Below are positions 13,259-28,600 of a stretch of DNA of 64,000 nt, in pieces. A program made the position numbers and the translations under genes. This stretch comes from Dipylidium caninum (Eukaryota; Platyhelminthes; Cestoda; Cyclophyllidea; Dipylidiidae). How positions within the stretch are numbered: position 1 is the stretch's first letter; each line of letters begins with the position of its first letter. Where the stretch lies: the NCBI GenBank assembly GCA_017562135.1, contig QEYB01000282.1, positions 310,001-374,000 of the forward strand, given 5' to 3'. The notes below the pieces were generated by a model, which was not told the origin of the DNA, did no database searches, and saw only the letters and a list, made by a program, of their open reading frames with translations.

Positions 13259-13264
13259 TTTATT
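13259..13264 (-). terminator. Candidate poly(A) signal of DIP2
   Basis: TTTATT on the + strand reads AATAAA on the DIP2 strand, about 340 bases after its stop codon. A second copy is at 13221-13226. Either could end the transcript. Confidence 0.4.
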
Positions 13265-13603
13265 GTTGATGAAGAAAGTCTGAATTCCCGTCAAATGACG
13301 AAAGTAAAAAAATGCCACGCAGTTGTTAGTTTGATGTAAATGCTAATCGAGCAAGCATGAGGAAAGGGAAAAAGCTTTAAAGAAGATCAGGAAAAGAGGA
13401 AAAAGACCTCGTTCCACTGGAGAGAAATCACCGAGGGTACGCAGATTGGCGAAAAAGCAAATTTATGGATGGCAGAGAAAAAAGAGAATTCACACATTTG
13501 CTACAGCTAACGATCTTTCCATTTTGATCAGGTGAAGAGGGGAGAAGGCTGAAGAGACGGGAAAATATTGCTGTACAGTGTGTGATTAGGGTGCACCAGC
13601 ACA

Positions 13604-16600
13604 TCACATGTTGTAAGAGACGTAGATGGGGTCGAGTTCGTCATTGACAAAGTTGTCTCTCAGTAGAATGCGTTGCTTCTCCCCATAGAAATCCACTCGG
13701 ACGGTGTCACGGTCCACCACCACCACTACACCCACAATCAATTGGTGCTCGCGTAGGACACTCGCGGTGATGGGATGTACTAAGTCCAGCGCTTCAGATT
13801 CTTCGCCTAACAATTCGACCACTACCACCAGTAAATCGGACCATGTGAATACAGCGCTAGGAATAGAAGAAAATTAGAAGGTAGAAAATCATGTACTGTA
13901 AACAGACTGTAGTGAGTGCTCGGATCAAATAAGGATTTCTAATTTCACGTCCATAACGCCTGCGATGCTTAACGAGCGACGTGTCATGCTTTCGACAATT
14001 TAAGTGGGCCACTTTTAGTAATGTGGTCGCACTCGCAGAATGTTAGTTTGAATTTTGATATTTCAGAGACTGTGGTGTTCCAACAAAGCAAATCATTAAA
14101 CCGGCTAAGAGGGTTGTCGACAGTTTTATTTAGTAACCATTATACCCCGGATTGAGGAATGAATAACTAACATGGGACGGAAACTGCGTCACACAAACTT
14201 ACCATTCATTAATCTTCTTGTGGGAGCGCAACACGGTGTTTTCAATGTCCATGGGGTAGAAACGCATTCCACGAAGCATCATACTTTCAGCCAGGCTTCC
14301 AACAACAAACACGGCATCATGAAGGGCTGGGGAGAGCGAAGGCACAAAAAGTAAGGGAAGATGGAATTTAAATAAACTATGGGACCTTTCATCCCGACGC
14401 GTGACAAATTATTAGCCAGGAAATGCGGATGCCAATACCTCCGTCAGTTAGCGTGACGTTTCGTACTAAGATGTCGGGAGTGATAAATTTAAAAAAGTAG
14501 CGTCATTGTTGAATTAGGAGTAAGAGTAATAGTAGATATTAAAAATGTTATAATCTAGGGCCAATAATTGAATATCACCAATATCAGTATGTCAACTTTA
14601 CAAGCAAAAAAGACCACGAAATGCGAAAATGGAAGCTCTGAGGGATATGCAAAACCCAACCACAATGGAATGATCTTGTAAGGGGTGTCATTATTAAATT
14701 GGCAAAAAATACGACAGATATGAAGCGTAGTATATTAAGAAAATGTGAATATGATAGAAATCATCACATCACACCTCCATCAGACTGTGTTAACTCCGTT
14801 CTACGAACGAATCCCAGGAATCCGGTGCGGGCGAAGACACGGTCGGTAGCCCCGGCAACGAAGCGAGACCTCAGGGGATCCATTGGTTGATTTTCATAGG
14901 TAGACGCGACGACGGCACCGGAAGAGGAATTAGAGTTCGACAAATCCGAACGCACTGTCGAGAGGACTTGTGTCGGCGAGGTGGCGTTGATGTTAAAGGG
15001 ACCCAGGAGGCGAGTGGAGTTGTGAGGTGAGGAGACCCAAATCTCACCCAAATGGGAGTCTGCACACTGACCCAAGGTATCCGGATTAGCTATGGCTACA
15101 TGCACCCCCGGCAGGAGCTAAAATATAGAGAAAATGAAGTAATTGTTTCTTCGTATTAACCAGTAATTCCATCTACTCAGCTGTAGTTTCACAATAATAT
15201 GATTGAAAGTGAAAACTGACATCCAACAGAAGGGAAAATGTGCCAGCTTCTTCCATATAAACCGTAAATCAACGTTCACTTGAGAACCAGTAGCTAGTGA
15301 CTGGATTCACCAATAGTGAGGAGTACATGAATAATACCATAAATGTGAGGAGAACGTTGGCTAAACTGTAAAATACAACTTCATCTGACACGTTGGTGTC
15401 GAAGAAGAGGGCGATAAAACGAGTTCGGATTCGTTACCACGTCCAAGTGCAAGAATTGCGTAGTTTTTGAGACCTTTTAACGCCAACGCAAGTCCAGACT
15501 GACCCAAATATAAAAAAATAAAAAATACGTCTATCTAGACGGACGAAAAGTACTAAAGCACTAGCGCCTTAACAATGATATCTCAATCCTGTGTCTGCAG
15601 AAGGGACCCATAGTAGATAGAGGAGTAGGGAATTAAGAAAGTTATCACGCAGATTGACAATACTTATCGAGGTGCTGTTTAACTTTTCGAAGTGGTTCAA
15701 GACGGAAATTTTGATAAGAGGGGCAGAATGGTGGCACACGAATAATAGGATGAAAAACCACCAGTAGCACTGTACGCATGATGACAATGCATTCCTAGAC
15801 GTTCTCAATGTGTCCAACGAACAAATGATAAAGGTTCGGATACAGTATACACCCTCTAGAGGTAAGCAATTGTCCAAGAATCGGGAAATCAGATATATGA
15901 CATGATCTATTTCAGTACTAAAAGAAACAGGAGCACAGAACTTTCGTATACAGATTTGACGGTTGTCGAAATAGTAAAATTGTGTAACACTCCGAAGAGA
16001 TATTCTCACCTTGCCCGACTCCATTAAACAGAGACTGTTAGGAGATCCACGTTCCAGTAGATTGACGCGATCATTTCTAAGACTAACCCTGTCTACATAC
16101 ACCGTGGTGATGTCGGGCGAACTAGCACCCTAAAATATAAGGGAAGATAGGCGTGGATGAGCGTAAAGTAAATACAAATTTATTTTCTTCTATCAATGAT
16201 TACAAGAATGCGAGTGGGGAGCCGGGTACCCTCTTAGCTACCAGTTTACCAATCGCTTTTCAATGTCAATGTCCAATCTTATTGCCTTTCCACAACTCTG
16301 ACGCCAATCCGAAACGCAGAGTAGTGATAGAAATTATAGGCGATAAAAAATCTGATGACAGTGTCTATATGTCACGCTAAAACAATACAGGACGAGGGGG
16401 AAGATTGGAGGCAAAGGCGTGGAAGTAAACCGTTGTTAAAAGTACTTCAGCCGCTGGAGGTTTACCAACCCCCAGTGAGGAAGGCCCGATCTGGCTGCCT
16501 GCTGCTTAAAAAGAGTACTTCCAATTCCATGCTATAGGGGTATCATATTTTGCAAACCATCATCACTTTCAGTAAAGCGCCAAAAAATAATGAAGTAGTA

Positions 16601-19600
16601 GATCGTGAATTGTTACTTTAAGAGGAAGAAACGTGACAATCAAATGTCAGTGAGGAGGTAGTCAGGGAAAGGGAACGAGCGGATAAAAGGAAAGGCTGTG
16701 CTTCAATTGGGATATAATAACCGTGACATTTAGTCTTTATATTCGATCGTGACAACTCCAAAACAGGACTTTTGTCCCTTTAAAACCGCTAATGATGCAC
16801 GAGTCGACCTGCTAGAATATTTTGGCTTGGGTCCAAGGCTACGGAGGGACACGAAAATTGATATCGGTAGGGCATGAATGATATATAAGCAAATTAATAA
16901 TACGATACCAGACGACTCCCAAAGTACGTAAGGATTGGGTTTAAAAACCTAAATTAACACTAGAATCGGGAAGGAAACAAGTGATAAAATTAAACAAATA
17001 AATGTGGACTTTGGCGAGCAACAGTTCCTCCGCCTACAAAAGTGGGCAAGCTGAAAAAGTGGATAGAGTTTAGAAGGAAATAAATTGACCTGAAGACACA
17101 TAGCAAGGTTGGCTCGACACCCAAACGACGTGCTCACAGCCCGGGGATTGAGATTAACTATAGCAAACATTTTGGTGAAGAGGGAGGTCAAATTGACACG
17201 CGGCCGTTCTTCTGACACAATGACGAGACTGCGTAGGTTCTCCAGTGACACTTCCTTCATCTACAGATTAAGACACGATTTAAGTTTTCGTAGGCACACA
17301 AGGAGGCGTTTGGTATGCAAAATCAACACTATTATGTAGGCGTTAAAAAAGGCATTTGACGTATACTAAATTAGTAACGAGTACGATGATTAAATGACAG
17401 AATAATTTATTAACGACAGCCGAGTTAACCAACGATCAGAGGCTTCAACTGCTGTTTGGCGGCTCAGTATTTCGCTTACGTCCGCCTAATTAACAGTCTG
17501 TCAAGTTCCTCCGTCTATTTCAAAATGGTAGTTCTCATGCCAAATCGGGAAAAAAAGAGAGTGACAAACTATGGATATATATATATATATATTTGGTTGT
17601 TAAATGGATAAACGGATGTTATTGGGGTGATTGTCCAATATGGGCATTATGGGCGATACGACAAACATAAAGCCATAATAAACGTAAATACTCACTAAAA
17701 GTTGCAAGAACTCACTTTCATGGAGACGATCATCTTTGACGAGTAGATCGTCGCCAGTTTAATCGTAGCGTATGAGCAGAAGGCCTCCCTAACTAAAAGA
17801 AGAGCAGAATATTTTACAGGTTACTAGTTTTGAGCATTGAGATTGCAAGTAAAATGTCAGCTTTAGGTGCAAAAAAAGATGATCCCATGTCAACAATTTG
17901 TCAAACTTATTTACAAGGCTTTTGAAGGGGCAAATAGGAATGGAACCCAAAAATACAGAATTAACATAAATAGTATAAAAAAAGACCGGGGAATAATGAC
18001 ACACTGATCGGAAGAACAAAGGCAATTATAATGAAAGTCAAGGGTAGGTAATACCCCGGAACCATAAACTCTAAGTAACTTGTTTCGAAACCAGTGCTGC
18101 AACGTCCCAGGGAGAGTTGGAGAGAGAAATGGAAAATATGAGACCAATATCGGATAGTAATAACTATTCCAGTTGCCTTGAACAAAAAGGATTTCGAGTG
18201 ACATTCTCCACTATGCCTTTAACCCTTTCTGAGGAGCCCACAAACAGGTTTGCCTCCGTACACAAGTATAACAACAAGAATTGACAATTTCTGATGCATT
18301 CTAACACTATTGGTTGAATGCCTTCAGCGATTTATACACCAATAATGATACTGACCCTGCATACCGCCGAAATTGCCATGGTTATGAATGTCAAGTTTCG
18401 AAAAAGGCCCCACTTCTTTTCATCAATCGCAACTACGAGGATAAAGGGTGTCTGAGCGAGTATCGTCATCGTAGATGGGTAACTAATTAGCTGGAATTCA
18501 ATCACTTCAGATGTAAGAGAGTTGGAGCTAAGAAATAATCATTTTCAAGGTATTTTATGAAAGTGGACTTTATAGAAGGGCAAAAAAAGCACTTTCATCA
18601 GTAGATTGGATGTCTTCTGTGCTGTAAAAGATTCCAACAAATTCTATGCTGTGAAAGGGTTGGCTGAACTTCCGGTCATTTTTAACACTTTTGCGTACTC
18701 ATCTGCAGATTTGCGAGTGCATTAACGGTTATTTGCACGAAAAGACAACTACATTTATCACCTAAATGTTAGTAGTACAAGTCACCCTAGTTGGCGGCCT
18801 TCTTAATAAACATTAGTATCGCCCTCAACGTTTCTGGAGGTCAAACGGTATTCAGGCGGACAGAAAAAGTCTTTACTTGAAATCGCTTCTGTGCTATTTG
18901 AATTGACCTTCGAGATAAACTGACAACTACTAGCTAAGTGGACACTCCATTCTTTTTCCACCTCAAGGACTATTGCTCAGACACCCGGTGAAGAGGAGAA
19001 GTCAATTGAGCCCAGACCGACAAAATCCCAACTCTACTTCATGCCCGGAAACCCAACCAATTGGCTTAAGGTACACGACTTGGTGGGGCCAATGAGTAGC
19101 ATAAAACTCTTATGATGATGTGTCACGGATGTCGATGGTAATGGAAGAGGGCGGAACCTTATAGACTCAAATAAAATCACAAGTAAATGACGCGGCAGAA
19201 GACAGATGATGATCGTGAAAAGTTTAGGTCAATCATAAATGACAGAGTTAGATAATATTAAGTCTAAAAAAGGAACCCCACTGTCAGAATTGAGATCATA
19301 GACGCAAAAGGCTCATTTTCACTTAAGAGTACGAAAAGCACCAAAACCCCGCCTACATTTGCAATACTTAACTATCGTCAATAGTAGAAATTACGGATTT
19401 AACGTCTGAAAGATACAGTTCGCAGGGGATTGAGTTGATTTTCGAGTGAAGACGTCATCGAATAGATCAGTGAATCTAAAAGAAGTTCAATTTGAATAGA
19501 TTGAATGCGTCGAGGGAGGACGCCTGGAGAAGAGGCCCAAAACTCAGGAATAAACTTACTGCAAAAGACGAGAATAGTAACATTAATTTTCGAATAATAA

Positions 19601-22600
19601 CTGCATGATAGTACCAATCATTATGAAGTCTCAAGCTATAATAAGACTTTTTACAGACATAAAGACAGGAAGTAGTTCACTCTAAACAAACGGGAAGTCA
19701 TTTCCCATTTTCGACCGCAAATTAAGTTAAATTCCGAAACACATATTCGTCTGCACGACGAGGCGCGGGATAAGCTAAGATAATAAGTCTGAAATTCCAA
19801 GACCAGTGCAAGGTTAAATGGCAGCACCCTACGACCCTATGACGAGTTGGAGGGGTATGAAGAAAAAGCCTCCCGAAATAAGGGTAATAAGCGGTGCAAT
19901 TAAAAGTAGATGGAAAGTCCCTTTTGAGGGAGTTGTCACGTCAAGGTTGAGAGGGAGTTGTCACGTCAAGGTTGAAAGTACATCGCCTAATTAAACAACG
20001 AACCGTTGGGTGGTAAGGACGATAAATGAGTTTCAACACCTCCAATTTTCAAATTGAATACATATCAATGAAGAGCTTACTTCTCTTCTGACTACACAGG
20101 GTGAGCCAAAGGTCGGGCGCGACCTCGGTAGCTTGGGGCGGGACGAGGATGGAGTGATGGCCGCAGTAAATGGAGGTGAGAAGCCAAAGGCTGGCTGAGA
20201 GACCACTGTAAGGCTCCAGGCTGAGCACCAGCTCGCGTGCCGGATAGAATTCACATTGCATCTTCTGCGCGCGGCACAGGGCGCTAGCAGCAGCATGAGT
20301 TATCTCAACGCCTGTTAATGTTCCTATCGAATGGGAATTGGGGGAAAATAACGTCAGAACAGAGCGCGCGCTCTTACCTGTAGTGGAAGGTGTGAAATCG
20401 AGGTAAGCCACCTCGGTGTCGGGGGAGCGTGGTTGATAGACATTGGTCAATTTCTTCCGCCACGTCTCGTCATAATCAAGGAGAGGGGGCCAACTGGGGA
20501 CGGCGATACGAGCTGCGGCCTCCTACAATAACAGAGATAAATTAGTCCACCCAGAGAAATAATGAATCAGGTCGTTTCTTATCATTTACCGTTAGAATAC
20601 AACAGGAGATGTTTCTGAGGCACAAGCTGAATGGTATGAGAAATTAAAACTTGATTAAAAAGCAAGTAATGAAACGGATTTCGCAAACCCTACCTTTGAC
20701 TTAATGAGTTTAATCACAGAGGACTGGGTGAGGCAGGCGACGGCCTGTGCGGCAGAAACTACATTCCACGCCATGGTGACGGAGTCGGCAAAGCATATTT
20801 GAGCAGGTGGTGGGGAGGGCTCAAGGGAGGTGCGACTGGCGGAGAGATCGACTAAAGACCCACCAAAGAGGCCGCTACTACTAATCGAGACACCGCCAGG
20901 AGAAGGAGAGACGGCGGATGTCGCTCCGCTACCGCCAAATGGACTCCGTGGCTGTTGCGGTGGCCGAACGAGCACGGGAATGGCGGCTATGTACAGACAG
21001 GCGTAGAAGGCGCACACCATTTCGACGCCTGTGGGAAAAGGAGCATAGAGAATTTAAAAGTACGCTTTCCCACCCGACAGAAATCGCCCGCTTTGTTGGC
21101 ATTTGGCTACACGCAGTACGGTTTAGAGCCTCGGAACTAAACCATTTGGTTCGTGTCTGCTCTGCGCATTAGTAGTCGGGTATGGTTTATGGCTGGATCC
21201 GAGAAAATCGAGAAACAGAGGAGCAATAGTAGCCAAAAGTGAAAAGGGCGGAAAAAGTGAGGTGATTGGTGACTCTGCTTCTTTGGATAAATAGCGAATG
21301 TACTACCAGCTCGATTAACGATATGGAGAATATCAGAAATGGTTGAAAAAAACCACAGCCGTTACCTTTCCGATTTACAGGACAAGGGATTGTGTGGCGT
21401 CGTCAATTGAAAACGCAATAAAACGATCATATCGTGAATTAACAATATATAAATCGAGCTACGAAAACATGAAAGACTTGGTAACTTCGGTTAAGAAAAT
21501 TAACCCAAATCGTCCGATTTTTTCATTATTTCATTTGTACACTAATTGGCTCTGCATTTTCTGACGAAGATAGATTTATTTACTTAAAAGTTATAGGGAA
21601 ATGGAGGCCAGTGGATGAATCACTTAACGCAGGGGTAAATGAGGACACTCACCAGGCATAAACATGATGGCTACAACGGAACCAGGTTTGACATTCCCCC
21701 TTTCTTGTAGGAGACTACCTAGCCTTTCAGCCTTCTGGTGCAGTTGGTAACATGTAAGACTAGCCACCACGGAGCCTTTGGCGTTGTAAACGCTAAAGAG
21801 ACGGTCATCAGGTGTGTGAGTTGCTCGCCAGAGTAACACTTCGGTCACTGTCTGTGGCTATAAGGGAACGGATTATGGTGACCAAATGGTAAGTTAAAGA
21901 CCAAGAAAGTCACAGAATCAGTCCATTTCAATGACGTATCTTGCGTCCAGACGAACGGGACAAAAAGCCACCAGTGTGAGCATAATGTTTGAGTTGTATT
22001 TGAGTTGCACAAGGCAGCGGAAACTCACGCCCAAATCAGGAGCCCCTGGTCCAAGAGCCGTCATGCTTCCATGAGCAGCATTGGAGATGAAACGGCCGTG
22101 TGCTTCGGCCATGCGCGCTCCCTGCACCACCTGGCCGACGAGGATAGCCGAAGCGCCAACCATACTGTTAGGCGGCTGGGTGCGCGGCTGGGGTAGGTTC
22201 TGAATGGCTGAGTGTGGACAGAGTAACAACATGATGGGGTGCAAATGACCCTCGGAGAAGAGTCGACGCACCTCGTGCACATGGATCCCACCAAATGGAG
22301 TCTATAGGAAGCCATCAAAACAAATAAGATTTACAGGGCAAGTGAGTCACTATGCTCGTGAATTACATGTTATTTTGTTACTGAAACTAATTGATGAGAT
22401 TATTTTGGGATAAAATAGTAAATACATATATCGCACATTTGATTTTGTAGTTAATCAGAAATTGTGGAATTGATGCCATCTAGGTTATCCACAAAATCAT
22501 TATATAATTCACTGTTTTTGGTAAAAGGCACTTCCCCCACACACGTACATCATTGTTACTCTATCCCGTTGGTAATAAGAACGATTATAATTTGTCCTCT

Positions 22601-25600
22601 CCCATACTCCACATAACGAAGTAAACAAATAGCCCAATATTATCGACTCCTAACTTCACTTATTCGTAGAGTTCAGTTTTCATGATGATGGATGAATATG
22701 TGGAGGCAAACTACCTCAGGAGTTTAAAGACTGCGTGGCACAGCGGCATCCAGGGCTGCATACATACGAGATGAGTTATCCGGGCCAATTTGCCTCCCAT
22801 ACCAAAACTACCTGGATCATAGTTTCAATGTGGCTAGAAATGGAATGAAAAATGTCGCCTGTTGCGCAACCGGTGATTAGATTATGGGCTACTGCGTGGT
22901 CTTCTAAACTTATGGACTCTAAATCCATCCGATTCACAGCGTGTATGGGAGGTTAGACAATTTGTTTTACTAAATATCTTTGAGGACTCGATCAATCTTT
23001 GGTAACTATTATTCATTGCTGGAGGGTCGTCGACTTAGAGCTATAAGCCAATGGCGAAAAATGTGACAATTAGAGCATTTGCAATTAATCAATCTGTTGA
23101 AGTGACATTTGGTCTTATATGAAAGTTTTCAACTGCATGAAAACGACTTTATTAGCTAATTTCACCAAATCTCTGGACATTCAGCATCAGAACACTCAAA
23201 TGTTGGATGAGATGGAGCTTATTAATTCGTCTGCCCAAAGTTCACTTGTGGGTAGACAGAAATGGAATCGCTACGGAGACATGATACCCAGAAAACCTGA
23301 ACTAATTCGTTAGCTGATCACATTCAATGTGGAAGAAGATGCATTTTGGGGCAGAAAATAACAGAGCGGGGATTTTGGGATGCCAAAAGTAGAATCAGAC
23401 AGGAGTGCAAGCATAAAATAAAATCCGTAGCAACTCCCAAAGAACCTTAATGTCAATAGTAAGGATTAGAAAATAACTTGGAAATAAAAGTTTTGAAGAC
23501 ATTTTGAATTAATCGAGGCAGTCGAACACGCGACAAAGATGCCCCTGTGGAACAATTGGCACTATTTCTACTAATAAGAAGTCCCACACCAAACCGAGGC
23601 CATTACCGCATTAGCGTCTTGAAATTCCAGTTAACCAAAAACGAGTTCCACATTCACCTTATGAACTAGCAAACAAACTCTTGTTCGCTTGTCCTATAAT
23701 CACCGAATGAGTTCTGGATTTAGGAAGTTGAGGGGGGAGGGGGAGGAAACCAGGAAGGCATTCGAGTAAAATGCGACCCAAAAAATATGCGCGTTATTGA
23801 CACAGGATGACAGAGAACATAAATTGAGACGGCGGCAAAAGCTACGACCGTTATTATAAATTAATCACTTAGAGAGGAGACGTACACGGGGGAGTTGATT
23901 CTGTGGAACGAGGGCAAGGGCGTAAACGCTGACTTGATGGATGCTATCGACGGCCTGAAGAACTTGTGACATCCAGGAGAAAGCAGCCTCCTCGGAAAAT
24001 CCTTGACGTAGTTCGGCGATTACCACAATTCTTTCATCCTTGAGCATTTCAAGCGAAAACACTGCGATTCTGTGAAACGAAGAGAGAAAAAGGCTAGTAA
24101 ATGGACTTTTATGTGTCATTGGAAAATAAATACTTAGGCCCCAGTTTCGCACGACTCAGCTAACGCATTGGTGGTCAAGTTAATTTCCTCCCGAAACAGC
24201 ACCAACATCACACAACTAAGCCCATAAATCGGTAGTGCATAACTAACTAAAAATGAAAATAGTGTGTAGACAGCTGGATTCGGGGATTGTGTCTCAACAG
24301 AAGGAAACGTCTAATTGTCTGAAGTAATGTTATTTACACCGTAAGTTAAGAATCAGACTCTCATCTAGGTTTGTCGGAAAGCCAGATACTTAGCTTTAAG
24401 GCGAGGTTCAACAATAAATTATCTAAAAAGAAAGTGATGTCGAATTCCATAGTGTCAGCATCATTAGTCATTAGGCAGTTAGGAACGTTTCAAGCAATAA
24501 AAAACAACGGTCCAAGTGTCTACCGGCACGATAATATAAATGGTATTAATATGCAACCGAGGCCACATATGTGATATATTCCTTAGTTTACAGCATATAA
24601 TTGGTAATATCGAATCGACTGTAAAAAGACGGATTGAGATAGGACGACTTTTTTGAACTAGCCTCGTTACGCAATGAAATCATACCATAGCACTAAAAAA
24701 TCGACCTTTAAAATTCCGATAGCCGAGCGTAGCAGCAGTTAACGGCTGTATTTTTGACACGAGAAAAGACATTGAAGACGCAAAGGGGAGACGTGCGGAG
24801 ATGAACAAAATAAGCTCAATAATTCAACGACTTGTATTCAAACAGTACAGGGTAAAAATGATTATAATAAGTCTATCTTTACAATCCACAGATCAGAGTT
24901 GACTAAAAATCTTTGAATACATACGACGAAAAATACCCAATGACCCTAATATCAATGAAAATTGGATGTAAATTGAGAGTGAAAAAGTGAGACAATGAAG
25001 TCGAATTGATGCGCGTTTTCGCAGGCGCACAAATGCGAATGCACTTACCGTCCACGATAGACAATCTTTGTGGGTTGTACAGCGATAACTGTTGCAATTA
25101 TATCGTTAGCATTGTGCCGTCGACCCGCAACAGCTAGTACTCCGTCGATGGAACCACAGATGAAAATGAGACCGCCCTACAACGCGATAAGATGTGAAAG
25201 AAATAAAACAACGATTGGCTATAAATGTCAGTGTGGTAAAATGAAGAAACAAAGATACAAAATCAATAGTTCAGACAGATAATATGCTACTTACACACAC
25301 TGGCCAATTTCTGAGCCTTATCTCTCCATATTACAAATGATGTGATTGGATGACGGATCAAATGGAGGCTACTTATTAAGAAAAAGGGGTAATGCGAGAG
25401 GCTGTATTTTCGTTCATCCACCCATTAGTTTACACTCAAGACTCAGAGTGCAACGCAACCAGTGTATGGCTGATTAACAAACAAAGGCAGGTTTACGAAC
25501 ATCGAGGAAGTGTTTCCTTACATTGCGGCAGATCAAGGGCAGTCTATGACAGCCGTAAACAGATCCACAGAGCATTTCGACGAAATTCCCATCGGGTCAA

Positions 25601-28600
25601 AAGCAAATCACTCTCTATTCATCAAGTGATTCCTTTTCTCTTAAATAGCTCTCGCCAACTTCGAGGCTACTCTTTCCATATCGTAATAAAAAGCAAGCGC
25701 GTCAAATGGAATAGATTTTTTTATCATTGCGGACTATGCTCCAACATTTCCACGACCATGTTTATGTCGGCCAAAACTGACGAATCTCCTCGCTACTTAT
25801 TTAAATAAAAAAGGTGTTGTCTTCAAAATACGTGAAAATAGCCAGAAATATATGACATCTTTTGGTAAAATAGTGTTCCAAAGTAAACAAATGAGAAACA
25901 AGAATAATTCATGACTAAAAGTCAAACAGAGCTACTCTCGAAGGCCAACTAAGCATCGCAACAACTAAGAAGACACATACATCCCGGAAAGCAAATCTAA
26001 GCAATCCATTGTGTTTGCATATACCTGAAGGCAGTTATGCAGATAAACAAGTGAAAAAAAAGGGAAGGAGAGCAATACCCACATGTGGCTGCACACATTT
26101 TCGTATGGTGGACAAATGTGGAAAATAGCGAGTGGGGCCACAACTGAGTGCCGAATATGATGAGAGCAATGGATAAAGTGTTGACATATTTTCATTGCCA
26201 TCGTTTTTTGAAAATTTGGAGTTGCAGCAAGAAAACGTCAAGGTGTTGGCATGCATATAACCAACCACCTACACGTACAGTAACAGTAACATCGAATATA
26301 TGCACAAATGGAGAAGAGAAAGAGGAAAGGATCAGTGGATCGAACAACCAACTACCAAGCCTAGCAGGCGCATAAGTGGTATGGCCCTTCTACCCCAATA
26401 TAAGCCTGCTTTTAATTGGCGTCCAAGTCGCACCACTTCCACATTTAGTAGCCTGAATCGCAAAGTGAAAAGAACGGGGTGGGAGGAAGAAGAGGGACGA
26501 ATTAGTGGGACGAAGGCACGCAAAAGCGATTATTTTACTTTTACGTTAGAATACATCCATGCAGTGGCGCAAGGAACAGTGGTAATCTATTTCAAAACTC
26601 CGTTTTTCCACAAGGTTCTTTTATGTTGCACACGAACAGCCTTCAAGTTTACCATAATGAAAAATACTTTGAATGTTGTTGCATAAAGAATAATAAAACT
26701 AATCGTAAAGATTACAGCTCTATACTAGAAAGTGAAAGAGTTGCTGGCAATAGTGCACCGCAGGTAAAGACATGGCTTTCGGGGTTACTCCGAAGAAAAA
26801 TTAACATTTAAAACTGGATCACACGGTGAGCTAACAACACCTACTGATGAGACGGGTCCAGGAAATCCTATGAGGCCAGAGCGAACGAATTTAGAGGTCG
26901 TAGTAGTAACGCCTCCACTACCGACGCTGGTGGGCATATGCAATGCGCCAGCAGTAGCGGTAACAACACCAGCGCTTGAGTTAATTTTCACCACTACTGG
27001 TCTTCCATCTTCTTGCACAGGCTGAACGCAGAAATGAGAACCAGTCTGGCCACGCAAACCCCAATAGCCCGTCCCGACGTAGTCCGCTGCGATACAGAGT
27101 TCACCCACCTCGTCTGTTCGACAGATGGTCGGTCTGGAGCCCAGGCTCACCACCACCATTGCCGCTAGAGAATGGGAATGATTCGATGTCAAAGCTAATG
27201 GAAATTACTAAAAATGTTATAATATCGCTTTAAAATCGAAGCAAGCAGTTTACTTCCTCATCGAGGGTACTGGTACTCGATACATAGAGATGGGGGCTAA
27301 CCTCCAGGAAGAACTTGACCACAATCCTGCAGAGTGAGTGATGTAAAAGAGTCCTCTGAATCCACCCGAATAACACCGTAACTTAGTGCATGAATGGAGA
27401 TGATTCCACGAGCCGCAGCTGCAGCAGGAATACATGTTCCGCTACTGCTAAGAAGTGTGTGCTGAGGACTGGCATTGTTAGCAGGAGAAAGAATCGAAGT
27501 GGGGGTAGAAACACCACGAGGAGTACCATTAGACTGGAGACCATAAAGACCACCAGCGGCAACCGATGTTGCGATACTCTGTGGGATGGGCCGACGCAGA
27601 GAGAGAGTAAGAGTCTCAGAACTCCCCGCAATGGGGCAGATAGCATTGGGATTAAGACCGCGTGACTTGAACTTCGCCGCAAAGAGGTCGCAGGAGTTGA
27701 GAGACCCTGAAGACATTAATATCAACCAGTTTAAAAGATACATTTTAAGTGCCAATTTTAATTTTCACAGACGTATCCCACCAAGGAACACGTGTCTACC
27801 CAAACGCAGGCGTCACAAAATGAGTTGAAAACTTGCTGTTTAATCCTCTTATCACCAGCAATTCAAAATATCTGTTCGACTTTATGGCCGTGGATCACGC
27901 TTAAGACTTCGTGACAGTATGGATATTTAAGACATCAGAGAGATTATCAGGAAAACGACCAGAAACTAATACGAGTGAATGACTTCTTGGAAGGATTTCC
28001 AAATTTTCATGCTATGAGAACGTGACAACTGTTGATAAGTCAGCGGAGATTTATAAAAAAGAGGGAATCAGAAAAAAAAGTTGGAATAGGTAACATCAGA
28101 CAAATTGGAATAGGCTTAACGGGAGACTGCCGCAAAACCTAAGTGACGAAATAACAGCACTCAGTGCGTTACTATCGAGTGTATAGGAACTAAAATAGAC
28201 GGGTGGTGAGCAATGGAGCGAGTAATATAGCTTGGGAGTAAAAACAAACTATACTGTCACACGTGCTCCCCTAAGTAACAAGTAGTACGTTAGAAATATT
28301 ACGAAATCAAAAATGATTGTCATCGTGATATCCGATGGAATCAGTCTTCAAAATCACTCGGGTATCAAGAATACATTGGTAAAGAAGCTACTTCTAAGAT
28401 TACTTCAAGGTTAACTCCTCAAAAGGCCGTAACATCATCACACAACAATCCTTGGGTTATTTTACCTTTCTGCAAACGCGACGCACCAAAGGTTGAAACG
28501 TCCGTATAATCTGAGACAACTTAGGGATTTCTCAACAAAATTGTAATTCACTTGGAAAAGGTGTAGAGCATTACAAGGCGATATATCGTTTAGATAATAC

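Larger units (their letters stand above)
10924..13603. other. Convergent intergenic region between metalloproteinase and DIP2
   Basis: About 2.7 kb between two genes that point at each other. It should hold both 3' untranslated regions. A 142-codon frame at 12776-13204 (+) has no recognisable domain and no supported splice partner, so it is not called. Confidence 0.5.
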
